Below, piece by piece: positions 56,288-64,000 of a DNA stretch of 64,000 nt. A program made the position numbers and the translations under genes. The stretch comes from Inhella crocodyli (GTDB taxonomy: Bacteria > Pseudomonadota > Gammaproteobacteria > Burkholderiales > Burkholderiaceae_C), in the NCBI RefSeq assembly GCF_004004565.1, contig NZ_SACM01000004.1:336228-400227 (forward strand), given 5' to 3'. Below the pieces are notes generated by a model, which worked only from the letters and a program-made list of their open reading frames with translations, was not told the origin of the DNA and ran no database searches. Position 1 is the stretch's first letter. The number at the start of each line of letters is the position of its first letter.

Positions 56288-58540
56288 ATGCACCGCCTCG
56301 CCGTTTTTCTGCTGAGCACCAGCCTGGCCGGCGGCACGCCGGCCTGGGTCCAAGCGCCAGCGGCGCAGGCCACGCCGCCAACGCCAGTCGCTGCTGCCGC
56401 TGCGGCCAGCGCACCTGCTGCCTTGGACAAAGTCGTTGTCACCGGCGGCCCCACGCCCGAGATGCGCCGCCGCGCCAGCACGGCCAGCAAGATCGTCATT
56501 GGCCGCGAGGAGCTGCTGCGCTACGGCGACGGTGCCTTGGGCGACGTGTTGCGCCGCCTGCCCGGCGTGACCCTCGGAGGCCGCCCGGGGCGCGGCGGCG
56601 ACGTGCGCTTGCGCGGCTTGGGCGGCGGCTTCACGCAGATCCTCATCGACGGCGACCGCGCCCCCGCCGGCTTCTCGGTGGACCAGCTGCCGCCCGAGCA
56701 GGTCGAGCGCATCGAGGTGATGCGCGCGCCCACCGCCGAGACCGGCGCCCGCGCCGTGGCCGGCACCATCAACATCATCCTGCGCGAGCCCCTGGCCCAG
56801 CGCAGCCACGAGCTGCGCCTGGGTGCCAGCTTGGATCACGGCGAACCGCAGTGGGACGCGCACTGGACGCGCAACGGCAAGTTCTGGGACGACTCGCTCG
56901 TGGGGGCGCTCAATGTCAGCCTGAACCAACAGCGCCGCTACAACGACACCAACACCCGTACCACCACCCTCAACACCGTGACGGGCGCGCGGGGCCTCAC
57001 CAGCGCGCTGGGTGGCAACCTGGATCGCCGCCACAACCTGAACGCCAACGGCCGCCTGCGTTGGAAGCTGGGGGAGTTCACCTCGCTGCACATCGCCCCC
57101 GTGCTGTCCTTCGCCCGTGGGGACAACGCCGGCGGCTGGGCGCAAACCGGCGTGAGCCGCTTCGACGCGACGCAAACCCACAGCGACAGCCGCAGCAGCA
57201 CCTGGCGCCTGACCACCACCCTGCAGCACCGCCTGCCGCCCAGCACGCGCCTGGAGGCCCGCGTGTTCGGTGGGCGCACCCAAAGCACCAACGAGAGCGA
57301 ACGCCAAGACGCGCTGCAAGGCCTGCCCGCCCGCCGCCAAGACGACCGCACCCGCACCACCGACGACAACCTCAGCCTGTCTACCAAGTGGAGCGAGCAA
57401 ACCAGTCGCGAGCACAACTGGGTGACTGGGGCCGAGGTCGAGTGGACCCGGCGCGACCAGCTGCGCGAAAGCCTCGTCGACGGCCAGTCGCGCCCCGAGC
57501 TGGCCGAGTTCGGCGACAACCTGCAAGCGCGCACCCAGCGCATCGCCGCTTACACGCAAGACGAGTGGAGCCCGTCGCCCCAGTGGTCCACCTACCTGGG
57601 TCTGCGCTACGAGCAGATCCGCACCGAGGGCGACCCTGGCCAGGGCCCCACGCGGATCGCCACGCGCAACACCAGCCGCGTGCTATCGCCCCTGGCCCAC
57701 GCGCTGTGGAAGCCCACCTGGAGCAAGAGCGACCAGATCCGCATGAGCCTGACGCGCAGCTACCGTGCCCCAGCGCTCAACGACCTCATCGCCCGCCCCG
57801 GCATCAACGCCACCTACCCCACGGGCCCCAACCCCCAGAACAGCCCCGACTGGGCCGGCAACCCGGCGCTGAAGCCCGAGTTGGCCACCGCGCTGGAGAT
57901 CGGCTGGGAGCGCTTCTTGCCCAGCGGCGGCGTGCTCACCGCCAACGCCTCGGTGCGCGACATCCGCGGCCTCATCCGCCGCCTGTTGGCGCAAGAGACA
58001 GTGCCCTGGGACGCCAGCCCCCGCTGGGTCAGCCGCCCGCGCAACCTCGACCGCGCCCGCGTCGTGGCCCTGGAGCTGGAGGCCAAGGCCCGCGTGGACG
58101 AGCTGTGGGACGACCCGCCCGACTGGCTGCGCCCCCTGCTGCTGCGCGGCAACCTGGCCCTGTTCCACAGCCAGGTGGACGGCCTGCCCGGCCCCAACAA
58201 CCGCCTGGAGCAGCAGCCCAAGGGCACGTTGAACCTGGGCGCCGACTACCGCTTCATCGGCACCAGCGCCAGCGCCGGCGTCAACCTCGGCGTCGTGCCC
58301 GACACCCTGGTGCAGCAAACCCCGCTCAGCACCTGGCGCCAGAACCGCCGCCGCGTGGCCGACGTCTACCTGGTCTGGGCCCAGGGCCCCGAACTGACCT
58401 GGCGCCTGACCGCCAGCAACCTCGCGCCGCTGGACACCCTGACCACCACGACCGTGAGCGCCGCGCCGACGGTCACGCAGACGGAGAACCGGCAGCGCAC
58501 CTTCACGGTGTGGGGGGTGCGGGCGGAGATGCGGTTCTAG
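56288..58540 (+). CDS. TonB-dependent outer-membrane receptor (paralogue B)
   Basis: A 750-residue receptor. A signal peptide (about 1-22) is followed by an Ala-rich linker, a TonB-box-like LDKVVVTGG, the plug (STASKIVIGREELLRYGDG, LPGVTLGGRPGRGG, TINIILREPL) and a barrel ending VRAEMRF. It is paralogous throughout to receptor A at 28966, sharing the AGNPxLKPELAT and PGPNNRxxxQP elements, but with different extracellular loops, so the ligands probably differ. ATG 56288 gives the signal peptide; the frame is open further upstream without coding character. The ligand is unknown, and no importer or siderophore genes are adjacent. Confidence 0.9.
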   Translation: MHRLAVFLLSTSLAGGTPAWVQAPAAQATPPTPVAAAAAASAPAALDKVVVTGGPTPEMRRRASTASKIVIGREELLRYGDGALGDVLRRLPGVTLGGRPGRGGDVRLRGLGGGFTQILIDGDRAPAGFSVDQLPPEQVERIEVMRAPTAETGARAVAGTINIILREPLAQRSHELRLGASLDHGEPQWDAHWTRNGKFWDDSLVGALNVSLNQQRRYNDTNTRTTTLNTVTGARGLTSALGGNLDRRHNLNANGRLRWKLGEFTSLHIAPVLSFARGDNAGGWAQTGVSRFDATQTHSDSRSSTWRLTTTLQHRLPPSTRLEARVFGGRTQSTNESERQDALQGLPARRQDDRTRTTDDNLSLSTKWSEQTSREHNWVTGAEVEWTRRDQLRESLVDGQSRPELAEFGDNLQARTQRIAAYTQDEWSPSPQWSTYLGLRYEQIRTEGDPGQGPTRIATRNTSRVLSPLAHALWKPTWSKSDQIRMSLTRSYRAPALNDLIARPGINATYPTGPNPQNSPDWAGNPALKPELATALEIGWERFLPSGGVLTANASVRDIRGLIRRLLAQETVPWDASPRWVSRPRNLDRARVVALELEAKARVDELWDDPPDWLRPLLLRGNLALFHSQVDGLPGPNNRLEQQPKGTLNLGADYRFIGTSASAGVNLGVVPDTLVQQTPLSTWRQNRRRVADVYLVWAQGPELTWRLTASNLAPLDTLTTTTVSAAPTVTQTENRQRTFTVWGVRAEMRF

Positions 58541-58658
58541 CGGGGCGCGGTAGGGACACGGACGGAGACGGCGCCGAACCCCCTCGAGCGTGGGTTGGCG
58601 TGTGGCTGAACTGCGTGTCGGGCCTGTGTCCGTGTCCTGGCCAACCTAAGCTGCCGAC

Positions 58659-58988
58659 ATGTTCAAGAAGATCTTTCTCGTGGTGGCCGTGCTGTTGCCA
58701 GTCGCGGTTCAAGTCACCCTCATCTACACGCTCCAGAACGGCGGCACTGAGCGCTTCCTAGAGGTCTGGCGGGCGTTTGGCGTTCAAGTGCCCGAGTACA
58801 CGCAGTTCGTCTACCGAACGATTGCAGCGTGGTGGGTCGGCCCCTTGGTGTGCGTCACGCTCTGGGCCCTCGCGCTCCACCGCGGGTCGCGTGGGTTGGC
58901 GGGCACGTCCGTGCTTGTCTCGGTCGCGATCGTAGCCGCGCTGGGTTGGTCGTCCTATGCCCCCCATTTGTTGGTGCGCTTGGCATGA
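58659..58988 (+). CDS. small membrane protein, three predicted helices
   Basis: A 109-residue hydrophobic protein with helices at about 4-26 (IFLVVAVLLPVAVQVTLIYT), 58-76 (WWVGPLVCVTLWALAL) and 84-103 (TSVLVSVAIVAALGW). No family is recognised. The ATG at 58659 has no good Shine-Dalgarno. Base composition is somewhat lower in GC than the adjacent receptor gene, as is the next gene, and the two may form a small unit (115 bases apart). Confidence 0.55.
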   Translation: MFKKIFLVVAVLLPVAVQVTLIYTLQNGGTERFLEVWRAFGVQVPEYTQFVYRTIAAWWVGPLVCVTLWALALHRGSRGLAGTSVLVSVAIVAALGWSSYAPHLLVRLA

Positions 58989-59103
58989 CAGCGACCAGCT
59001 GCGGAATCCAATGCATCCATCGTTCCAGCGGGGACATTGGCGCCACCGAGCGCCCAAGTGACCGACAGGGTCGTGCAGCACCCCCACCCATCCCGGAGCG
59101 CAT

Positions 59104-60015
59104 TTGAGACTCATTGCCAACACGCTGGTGGTCATCGGCAGTCCGCTTGCCATGCTGCTGCTGTTCGTGGCCGCATGCGCACTTGCCTTCCACGCACCGG
59201 AGTGGCGACTCGCCATCATGCTCAGCACCTTGCCAATATGGCTGGGATTGACCGCGCGGTGGCAAGGCAAACCTCAGGGCGCCAGTTTGAGGCACTGGCT
59301 GATTGGGCAGTACCGCGTCACCAACCGGCTTGCGGCCATGGGTCTGATCACCCTTGGCCTGATGGACCTGGCCGCCGCGGAGCGCCGGCGCTACCCGCCC
59401 CTGCGAATCGCGGTCCACAAGGGGGCCCGTGACAGCAGCTGGACGATCACCATCCAGAACCGGGGATGGAGACCGGTGGGGCCCGTGTATGTCAGCGCGG
59501 CGGACCTGGCGCAATTGATCGCACCTGGGTGGCTGGCCCATGAAATCGTGGCGCCCGATGTCGTCGAGCAGCGCGTCCCGCCGATCAAGACAGGAATTCT
59601 TCTGCCGCTGATGAAGGTCACTGTTGAAAGGCAAGTGCTTCCTGGGTTTGAGGCGGCGTCATCCAGCTTGATGGCGATGTTCTTTGTGCACGGCGGCAAC
59701 GAGTTGACCAGTGCGCTCTATCGGCTTGACGTTGCGCACCTTGGTGATCACGATGTGGCGCTAGATCCAGGGCCCGACAAGCGGCATCCCCCACCGCCAG
59801 AGCTTCATTTCGAGTACGAAAGCGCGTGCAACGTTCCCGTTTTCGCCCAGCTTCCGGACGGATCGCCCTACAGCGGCAAGGCGTTTGGGAGTCACGGAAT
59901 CGTGGATTGGTCAGGGTCCTTTGTTGAGGGCAAACCGGACGGCGAGTTCTCGGTGGTTCTTGGTGACCGAGTGAGCCTCAAGGAACGGTACAGCATGGGC
60001 AAGCCACTGCGCTAA
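59104..60015 (+). CDS. hypothetical membrane-anchored protein
   Basis: A 303-residue protein with two N-terminal hydrophobic helices (about 6-29 and 35-48). A third weak hydrophobic stretch (AAMGLITLGLMDLAAA) is followed by about 210 soluble residues. The C-terminal part has an YSGKAFGSHGIVDWSGSF/VEGKPDGEF element reminiscent of a MORN-like hairpin, but there is only one copy. No family is recognised. TTG 59104 follows GGAG at six bases and is the best start; ATG codons further in would remove the first helix. Lower GC than the surrounding genes suggests a different history or weaker constraint. Confidence 0.5.
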   Translation: MRLIANTLVVIGSPLAMLLLFVAACALAFHAPEWRLAIMLSTLPIWLGLTARWQGKPQGASLRHWLIGQYRVTNRLAAMGLITLGLMDLAAAERRRYPPLRIAVHKGARDSSWTITIQNRGWRPVGPVYVSAADLAQLIAPGWLAHEIVAPDVVEQRVPPIKTGILLPLMKVTVERQVLPGFEAASSSLMAMFFVHGGNELTSALYRLDVAHLGDHDVALDPGPDKRHPPPPELHFEYESACNVPVFAQLPDGSPYSGKAFGSHGIVDWSGSFVEGKPDGEFSVVLGDRVSLKERYSMGKPLR

Positions 60016-60071
60016 GCGAAAGCGTTGCGGCTGCTGAGCGCCTCCGCGCTGCATCCAATTCGCAGTTTGGC

Positions 60072-60123
60072 GAGTACTGGGGAGGTGGACCCTTTCGGCC
60101 CCACCCCTCCACCCCTCGTACTC
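60072..60123 (+). promoter_or_regulatory. long hairpin abutting a ribosome-binding site
   Basis: GAGTAC (60072-60077) pairs with GTACTC (60118-60123). Inside, the purine-rich GGGGAGGTGG (60079-60088) faces the pyrimidine-rich CCACCCCTCC (60101-60110), giving an imperfect stem. The Shine-Dalgarno CAGGAG (60123-60128) starts at the foot of the stem, seven bases before the ATG. It could be a translational control element or a terminator for the upstream gene. Confidence 0.35.
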
Positions 60124-60134
60124 AGGAGCTCCCT

Positions 60135-60689
60135 ATGTCCCGCCTGCTGACCCTGGCCCTCGCGGCCCCCGCCGTGTTGGCGCTCACCGCCTGCGCCACC
60201 GCCACCCCGCCCCTGCCCCCCTTCGACACCGCCAGCCTGCCCGCCGCCGTGCAAGTGCCGGCCGGCCACCGAATGGTGTTGCACACCGTGGGCGTGGGCG
60301 AGATCACGTACGAATGCCGGGCCAAGGCCAACATGGCCGGGGCCTTCGAGTGGGTGTTCGTGGGGCCGCAGGCCACGCTGCAAAGCCGCGACGGCAAGCC
60401 GCTGGGCCGCTATTACGGCCCGCCGGCCACCTGGGCGGCGGCCGACGGTTCGGTGGTGACGGGCGCGCAGGTGGCCGTGGCACCGGCCACGCCGGGCAGC
60501 ATCCCGTTGCAGCTGGTGAAGGCCAACCCGGCCACCGGCGCCCCAGGCGCGATGACGGGCACGGCCTACATCCAGCGCGTGGCCACGGTGGGCGGTGTGG
60601 CGCCCAGCCGCGTCTGCGATGCCGCCAGCCTGAGCCAGCGCGAGATCGTCAAGTACCAGGCCGACTACCTGTTCTGGCAGCCGGGCTGA
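60135..60689 (+). CDS. DUF3455-type lipoprotein
   Basis: A 184-residue lipoprotein with lipobox LTAC (Cys20). The body matches the DUF3455 pattern: VPAGHRMVLHTVGVGEITYEC, then FEWVFVGPQATLQSRDGKPLGRYYGPPATW with Trp/Gly-rich strands, VAPATPGSIPLQLVKA and IQRVATVGGVAPSRVCDA. The two Cys in YEC and RVCD probably form a disulfide. The domain's role is unknown; it is common in bacteria and fungi as a secreted protein. ATG 60135 follows CAGGAG at seven bases, at the foot of the hairpin described separately. It is convergent with the next gene, 15 bases apart. Confidence 0.82.
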   Translation: MSRLLTLALAAPAVLALTACATATPPLPPFDTASLPAAVQVPAGHRMVLHTVGVGEITYECRAKANMAGAFEWVFVGPQATLQSRDGKPLGRYYGPPATWAAADGSVVTGAQVAVAPATPGSIPLQLVKANPATGAPGAMTGTAYIQRVATVGGVAPSRVCDAASLSQREIVKYQADYLFWQPG

Positions 60690-60704
60690 GGCCCGGGCAG
60701 GGCC

Positions 60705-61241
60705 TCACTTCGCCGGTTTCTCGGCCCTCAAGGGCGCCAGGCACTGCGTGTAGCTCTTGTCTTTGAGCACGCGCCGGACTTCCGGGTCGCTCAGGTTGGT
60801 GCCCTTGGCGGTTTCGTCCGCCGCCAACTTAGCGTGACAGTGGCAGTAGCGGTCGAACTGGGCGTCGTTGATGCGGGCCGAGCTGGTGAGCTGCTGGCGC
60901 CACGTCGCATTGGCGATGCATTGCTGGGCAGCAATCTGGCCGATGTGAGGGGCCATGCACTGCGTGGCCGCCCGGATGCCCAGGTCGGCCCACTGCTGCT
61001 GGGTCGGCAGGGCGGTTGGGTAGTCCTTGGCCGAGGCGGCCAACTTCTCGCGCATGCAGCCGCAAATGGCCTCGCTGTCTTGTGGCGTGGCGTTGGGCAG
61101 GTCGCGCTTGACCAAGGCCGGGCACACGCCGGCGATGACCTTGGCGCCGTCGGCGTAGTCGATGCTGTGCGCAGGCAAGGGGGCCAGCAACAGGCTGGCG
61201 ATGAAGGCCAGGGCGGAAGAGCGGAAGGTCCAAGACATCAT
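60705..61241 (-). CDS. secreted cysteine-containing hypothetical protein
   Basis: A 178-residue exported protein with a signal peptide to about residue 26 (ends PAHS). It contains seven or eight Cys (GVCPALV, AICGCMREK, TQCMAPH, QQCIANA, RYCHCHAK, TQCLAPL), suggesting several disulfides. The mature part is helical. No known family was recognised. Its ATG overlaps the stop of the upstream CPBP protease gene by four bases (ATGA), so the two are translationally coupled on the minus strand. Whether the protease acts on it or anchors it is unknown. A second Met one codon later is an alternative start. Confidence 0.6.
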   Translation of the reverse strand: MMSWTFRSSALAFIASLLLAPLPAHSIDYADGAKVIAGVCPALVKRDLPNATPQDSEAICGCMREKLAASAKDYPTALPTQQQWADLGIRAATQCMAPHIGQIAAQQCIANATWRQQLTSSARINDAQFDRYCHCHAKLAADETAKGTNLSDPEVRRVLKDKSYTQCLAPLRAEKPAK

Positions 61242-62185
61242 GAAACCTGAGAGGGAGAAGCCACAGAAATCGACCGGGCCGAGGCCCACGACGGCGCGCG
61301 CCAATGCCCGCGCCGCAGGGCCTCGCGGCCGAAGTGCAGGCACAACAGGGCGGTGAGGGCCAGCGTCAGCACCGAGGCCTCCAGCCCGAAGGCCCCGCCC
61401 GTGAGCCACGTGGGCCCACTGGTGCTGGCCGCCAGCGCGCCCGGCGCCACTTGGGTGCCCGACACCGGCAAACCGAACAGCCCGCCCTGCGCAAAGTTCC
61501 AGCCCCAGTGCAGGCCCACGCACAGCCACAGGCGGCGGGTCATCACGAAGGCCAAGGTGAGGCACACCGACAGCCCGCCCAGCGCACTCAGCGTGATGGC
61601 GTTCGCGCCCGGGTTGGCGCCGTGCGCCAGGCCGAACAGCAGCGTGGAGACGAGCAGCGCCCCCCAGGTGCCGACGATGCCTTCCAGCAGCCGGAACAGC
61701 AGGCCGCGGAACAGCAACTCCTCCAGCACCGCCACAAACACGTGCAGCTGCAGCAGCGTGAGCGCGCCCTGGGCACTGCCCCAACCGCTGACGGTGTAGC
61801 CGCCGCTCAGCGCCAGCAGCGCCACCGCGGCGCCGATCACGCCCAAGCCCCAACCGAAGCCCTGCGCCAACTCGCGGCCCGCGCCGGGCAAAGCCCCCTC
61901 GTCCACCGACCGCCGCTCCACCCAGCGCACGAAGGCCGCGTAGGCCAGCAGCAGCACGACCGTCTTGAACGGGTTGCGAAAGGCCAGCAACTCGGGCGCC
62001 GTCATCCACAGCTTGGAGACGACGTTGGCCAGCACGAAGGGCAGGCCCACCAGGGGGATGGCCCAGAAGAAGCGCGCCGTCGGACCTTGGGTCAGGCGGT
62101 GCCAGCGCGAGGCGGGCGAGGAAGAAGACGAAGACACAGCAGGGGCCACAACAAGAACACGCCCCCGGTGGAGGCCGGGGTGCAT
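61238..62185 (-). CDS. CPBP-family intramembrane metalloprotease
   Basis: An integral membrane protein of up to 315 residues with about eight helices and the three motifs of the Abi/CAAX (CPBP) family: VLEELLFRGLLF (Glu-Glu and Arg), FGLAHGANPGANA (His) and LHWGWNFAQG (His and Asn). These form the active site of glutamate-type intramembrane proteases related to Rce1. Bacterial members process peptides or maturation factors; the substrate is unknown. The start is uncertain: ATG 62185 precedes a Ser-rich stretch, and nearby GTG codons are possible. Its stop overlaps the start of the cysteine-rich secreted protein, so a functional pair is plausible. The upstream frame to 62749 is not coding. Confidence 0.82.
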   Translation of the reverse strand: MHPGLHRGRVLVVAPAVSSSSSSPASRWHRLTQGPTARFFWAIPLVGLPFVLANVVSKLWMTAPELLAFRNPFKTVVLLLAYAAFVRWVERRSVDEGALPGAGRELAQGFGWGLGVIGAAVALLALSGGYTVSGWGSAQGALTLLQLHVFVAVLEELLFRGLLFRLLEGIVGTWGALLVSTLLFGLAHGANPGANAITLSALGGLSVCLTLAFVMTRRLWLCVGLHWGWNFAQGGLFGLPVSGTQVAPGALAASTSGPTWLTGGAFGLEASVLTLALTALLCLHFGREALRRGHWRAPSWASARSISVASPSQVS

Positions 62186-62298
62186 GGCCCCAGGGATGAC
62201 AGCGGGTTCAGTGTCGGCCGCCCCTGCGGCCGCGGCAATGCCGCGGTCCGCAAGCCACCTATGCAGGAACGCATCGCCTGCGCGGCAGCCCCCCGGGC

Positions 62299-62793
62299 TC
62301 AGGGCTTCACGGCCGGGTCCCAGTGCTCGGCGATCTGGCCGTTCTCGATGCGGAACATGTCGAACCAGGTCGTCGTGTAGCTGCGCGTGGCGTCCTTCGG
62401 GTCGGGGCGCTTTTGCACAAAGCTCAGCACCACCCAGTCGCCCTCGGCCACGATCTGCACCAAGGGCGCTTTGACCCGCGGCTCGATCGGCTTGGCCTTG
62501 GCAAATGGCCCGAAGAAGGCCACAAAGCCCGCACGCCCCGTGGGCACGGTGGGGTTGTGCTGGATGTAGCCCTCGGCCAGGTACTTGTCGGCCAAGTCCA
62601 GGTGCCCGGCCTCGAACACCTCGCGCCAGAAGTCGTAGACCAGGCGCTTGTTGGCGGCCAGTCGGGGGTCGACACTCGCCAGCAGGGCCTCGTGGTCGGG
62701 GTTGGGGGTGACGGGCACTTGCGCCGCAGCGCCACCCAGCGCCCCCCACAGGCAGAACAAAGCGACAACGCGCAACAACAGCATTCGAGGCAT
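62299..62793 (-). CDS. secreted SnoaL/NTF2-like protein
   Basis: A 164-residue exported protein with a signal peptide to about residue 24 (ends GAAAQ). The rest has an NTF2-like, SnoaL-type cone fold: a helix with VYDFWREVFEAGHLDLADKY, then YIQHNPTVPTGRAGFVAFF and a sheet ending FRIENGQIAEHWD. Residues that in SnoaL cyclases act as base (Asp/His) are present in the IQHNP and EHWD elements, but exported members are mostly uncharacterised. Its ATG at 62793 overlaps a potential divergent ATG of the LysR gene, so they share a promoter region and the LysR protein may regulate it. Confidence 0.8.
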   Translation of the reverse strand: MPRMLLLRVVALFCLWGALGGAAAQVPVTPNPDHEALLASVDPRLAANKRLVYDFWREVFEAGHLDLADKYLAEGYIQHNPTVPTGRAGFVAFFGPFAKAKPIEPRVKAPLVQIVAEGDWVVLSFVQKRPDPKDATRSYTTTWFDMFRIENGQIAEHWDPAVKP

Positions 62794-62881
62794 GGCAAAA
62801 CAGCGATCAACGCCGGAGGTTCAAAGCGTCAGTCTGGCCGAGCCCAGCGCGCCGCACCAGCGCGAAGCGCGCAAGGCAGCC

Positions 62882-63796
62882 ATGCCGGAACGCATCGCGC
62901 GCCTCAGCGCCCAAAGCTTCGACTGGGTGCTGCTGCGCAGCTTCCTGGCCATCCACCGCGCGGGCTCCATGGCCGCGGCGGCGCGCAGCTTGGGCGCGCA
63001 GCAGTCCACCCTCAGCCGCCACCTCGCCGAGCTGGAAGCCCAGCTGGGCGCGCCCTTGTTCGAGCGCACCGGCCGCGGCCTGCACGCCACCGCCGCGGCG
63101 CACACTGTGGCCCGCTACGCGCAAGACATGGAGGCCTTGGCGCACCAGATGGCGCTGTCGCTCACCGCGCAATCGGCCGCGCTGCGCGGCACCGTGCGCG
63201 TGTCGGCCAGCGAGATCTTTGCGGCCCACGTGCTGCCCCCCATCGTCAGCGACCTGGTGGCCCGCCACCCGGGGCTGGAGATCGAACTCGTGGCCACCGA
63301 CGAGGTGCCCAGCCTGCTGCACCGCGCCACCGACATCGCGCTGCGCTTCAGCCGCCCCACCGACTTGAATGTGGTGGCCCGCCAAGTCGGCGCCGTGCCC
63401 ATCGTCGCGCTGGCCCACGCCCGCTACCTGCAGGCCATGGGCACGCCCCAAGCGCCGGCCGACCTGCTGCAGCACCGCCTGCTGGGCATCGAGCAAGACA
63501 CCGTCATGCTGCCCGCCCTGCAAGCCCTGGGCGTGCCGCTGAACGCCGCGCACTTCCGCGTGCGCACCAACGACAAGGCCGTGTGCACCCAACTCATCGC
63601 CGCCGGCGCCGGCATCGGCTTCGCGGCGCGCTTGCTGCTGGGCGTCTACCCCGACCTGCGCCAGGTGCTGCCCACCCTGGCCCTGCCCACGCTCACCTGC
63701 TGGCTGACGACGCACACGGAGATCGCGAGTTCGCCTTTGATTCGCGTGGTCTACGACGAGATCGCGGAGCGAGTGGGGCGCTTGTTGGCGGCGTGA
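62882..63796 (+). CDS. LysR-family transcriptional regulator
   Basis: A protein of about 304 residues with the N-terminal winged helix of the family: VLLRSFLAIHRAGSMAAAAR, then SLGAQQSTLSRHLAELEAQL and FERTGRGLHATAA, followed by a linker helix and a periplasmic-binding-like effector domain (from about residue 100, LRGTVRVSASEIFAAHVLPP). Two starts are possible. ATG 62882 gives the usual length, with AAGG nine bases upstream, and was chosen; ATG 62792 would add 30 residues and overlap the divergent SnoaL gene's start codon. LysR proteins typically control the divergent neighbour, here the SnoaL-like gene. The effector is unknown. Confidence 0.9.
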   Translation: MPERIARLSAQSFDWVLLRSFLAIHRAGSMAAAARSLGAQQSTLSRHLAELEAQLGAPLFERTGRGLHATAAAHTVARYAQDMEALAHQMALSLTAQSAALRGTVRVSASEIFAAHVLPPIVSDLVARHPGLEIELVATDEVPSLLHRATDIALRFSRPTDLNVVARQVGAVPIVALAHARYLQAMGTPQAPADLLQHRLLGIEQDTVMLPALQALGVPLNAAHFRVRTNDKAVCTQLIAAGAGIGFAARLLLGVYPDLRQVLPTLALPTLTCWLTTHTEIASSPLIRVVYDEIAERVGRLLAA

Positions 63797-64000
63797 ACGC
63801 CCGTTGGGCGGCTGGGGCGCGGCTTGGCAGCGAGGCCGCCGGCTGGTCAACCGAATGGCTAGGTCTGATGCCGGCCAGGAGCGGTCGCACGAGTCGCAAA
63901 GCCGTGCCCTCGGCCACTGGCGATTTCGGACATTCAGTCCCCCACTCATGGAGCAACACTGGACGCCATACCAGCCCAAGGAACTGAACTCGTCAAGTGA
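63797..64000. other. right-hand end, no complete gene
   Basis: These 204 bases after the LysR gene hold no complete gene. An ATG at 63948 opens a frame that reaches the window end (17 codons, no stop). Nothing supports it as coding beyond lack of a stop. The block around 63868-63935 (GGTCTGATGCCGGCCAGGAG onward) looks less biased in composition than its neighbours and might be a dispersed repeat remnant; no repeat partner exists in the window. Confidence 0.25.

Noticed and set aside
63948..64000. Start of a new gene at the right end
   Set aside because: Only 17 codons are visible and the start has no ribosome-binding site; not enough evidence to call a gene.

Overview
The window is GC-rich, gene-dense DNA from a free-living Gram-negative bacterium, most likely a betaproteobacterium of the order Burkholderiales (Rubrivivax/Leptothrix/Roseateles-like). 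The codon use, ECF42-type sigma factor, TonB-dependent receptors, cyanide-insensitive-type bd oxidase and many GGDEF/EAL proteins point there, but no rRNA or tRNA is present to confirm it.

Layout. 1-7.5 kb: a truncated endonuclease I gene, an S4 RNA-binding protein, an SDR-fold protein lacking its catalytic residues, a GbsR/MarR-type regulator translationally coupled to cydAB, then secreted hydrolases and an acetyltransferase. 7.5-12.9 kb: a DsbD-like thiol transporter with a single-Cys periplasmic redoxin, a ceramidase-like membrane protein and an orphan NMT1/THI5-type binding protein. 12.9-23.4 kb: a signalling block with one chemoreceptor and three PAS-GGDEF-EAL proteins. 23.4-28.7 kb: a 2-oxoacid:acceptor oxidoreductase operon (flavoprotein, korA, korB) interrupted by about 620 bp of non-coding DNA. 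That DNA holds two inverted copies of a structured repeat whose stems covary. 29-35.9 kb: a TonB-dependent receptor, a lower-GC insert carrying a lipoprotein-protease, a duplicated 3' end of the receptor, a beta-lactamase-fold hydrolase and a TonB-like protein. 36-50.3 kb: an ECF sigma factor, a small beta-barrel, a 1713-residue repeat lipoprotein ending in a ten-cysteine domain that resembles eukaryotic Ly6/uPAR domains, a secreted protein with 21 WD40-like repeats, a secreted peptidase-like hydrolase and two secreted proteins sharing a C-terminal domain. 50.3-56 kb: a hybrid histidine kinase, an HD-GYP response regulator and a YCII protein. 56-64 kb: a second TonB-dependent receptor, membrane and secreted proteins, a CPBP protease and a LysR regulator.

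How it fits together. Three themes recur: cyclic-di-GMP and two-component signalling, envelope proteins (receptors, lipoproteins, secreted hydrolases, thiol redox), and respiratory or ferredoxin-linked metabolism. No plasmid, phage, CRISPR, transposase or integrase genes were seen. The clearest sign of transfer is the lower-GC insert at about 31.2-33.05 kb, bounded by a 255-bp direct repeat. The most unusual items are the Ly6-like cysteine pattern at 42920-43258, the covarying inverted repeat at 26305-26930, the catalytically degenerate SDR with three phased operator-like sites, and the insert with its duplicated receptor end.
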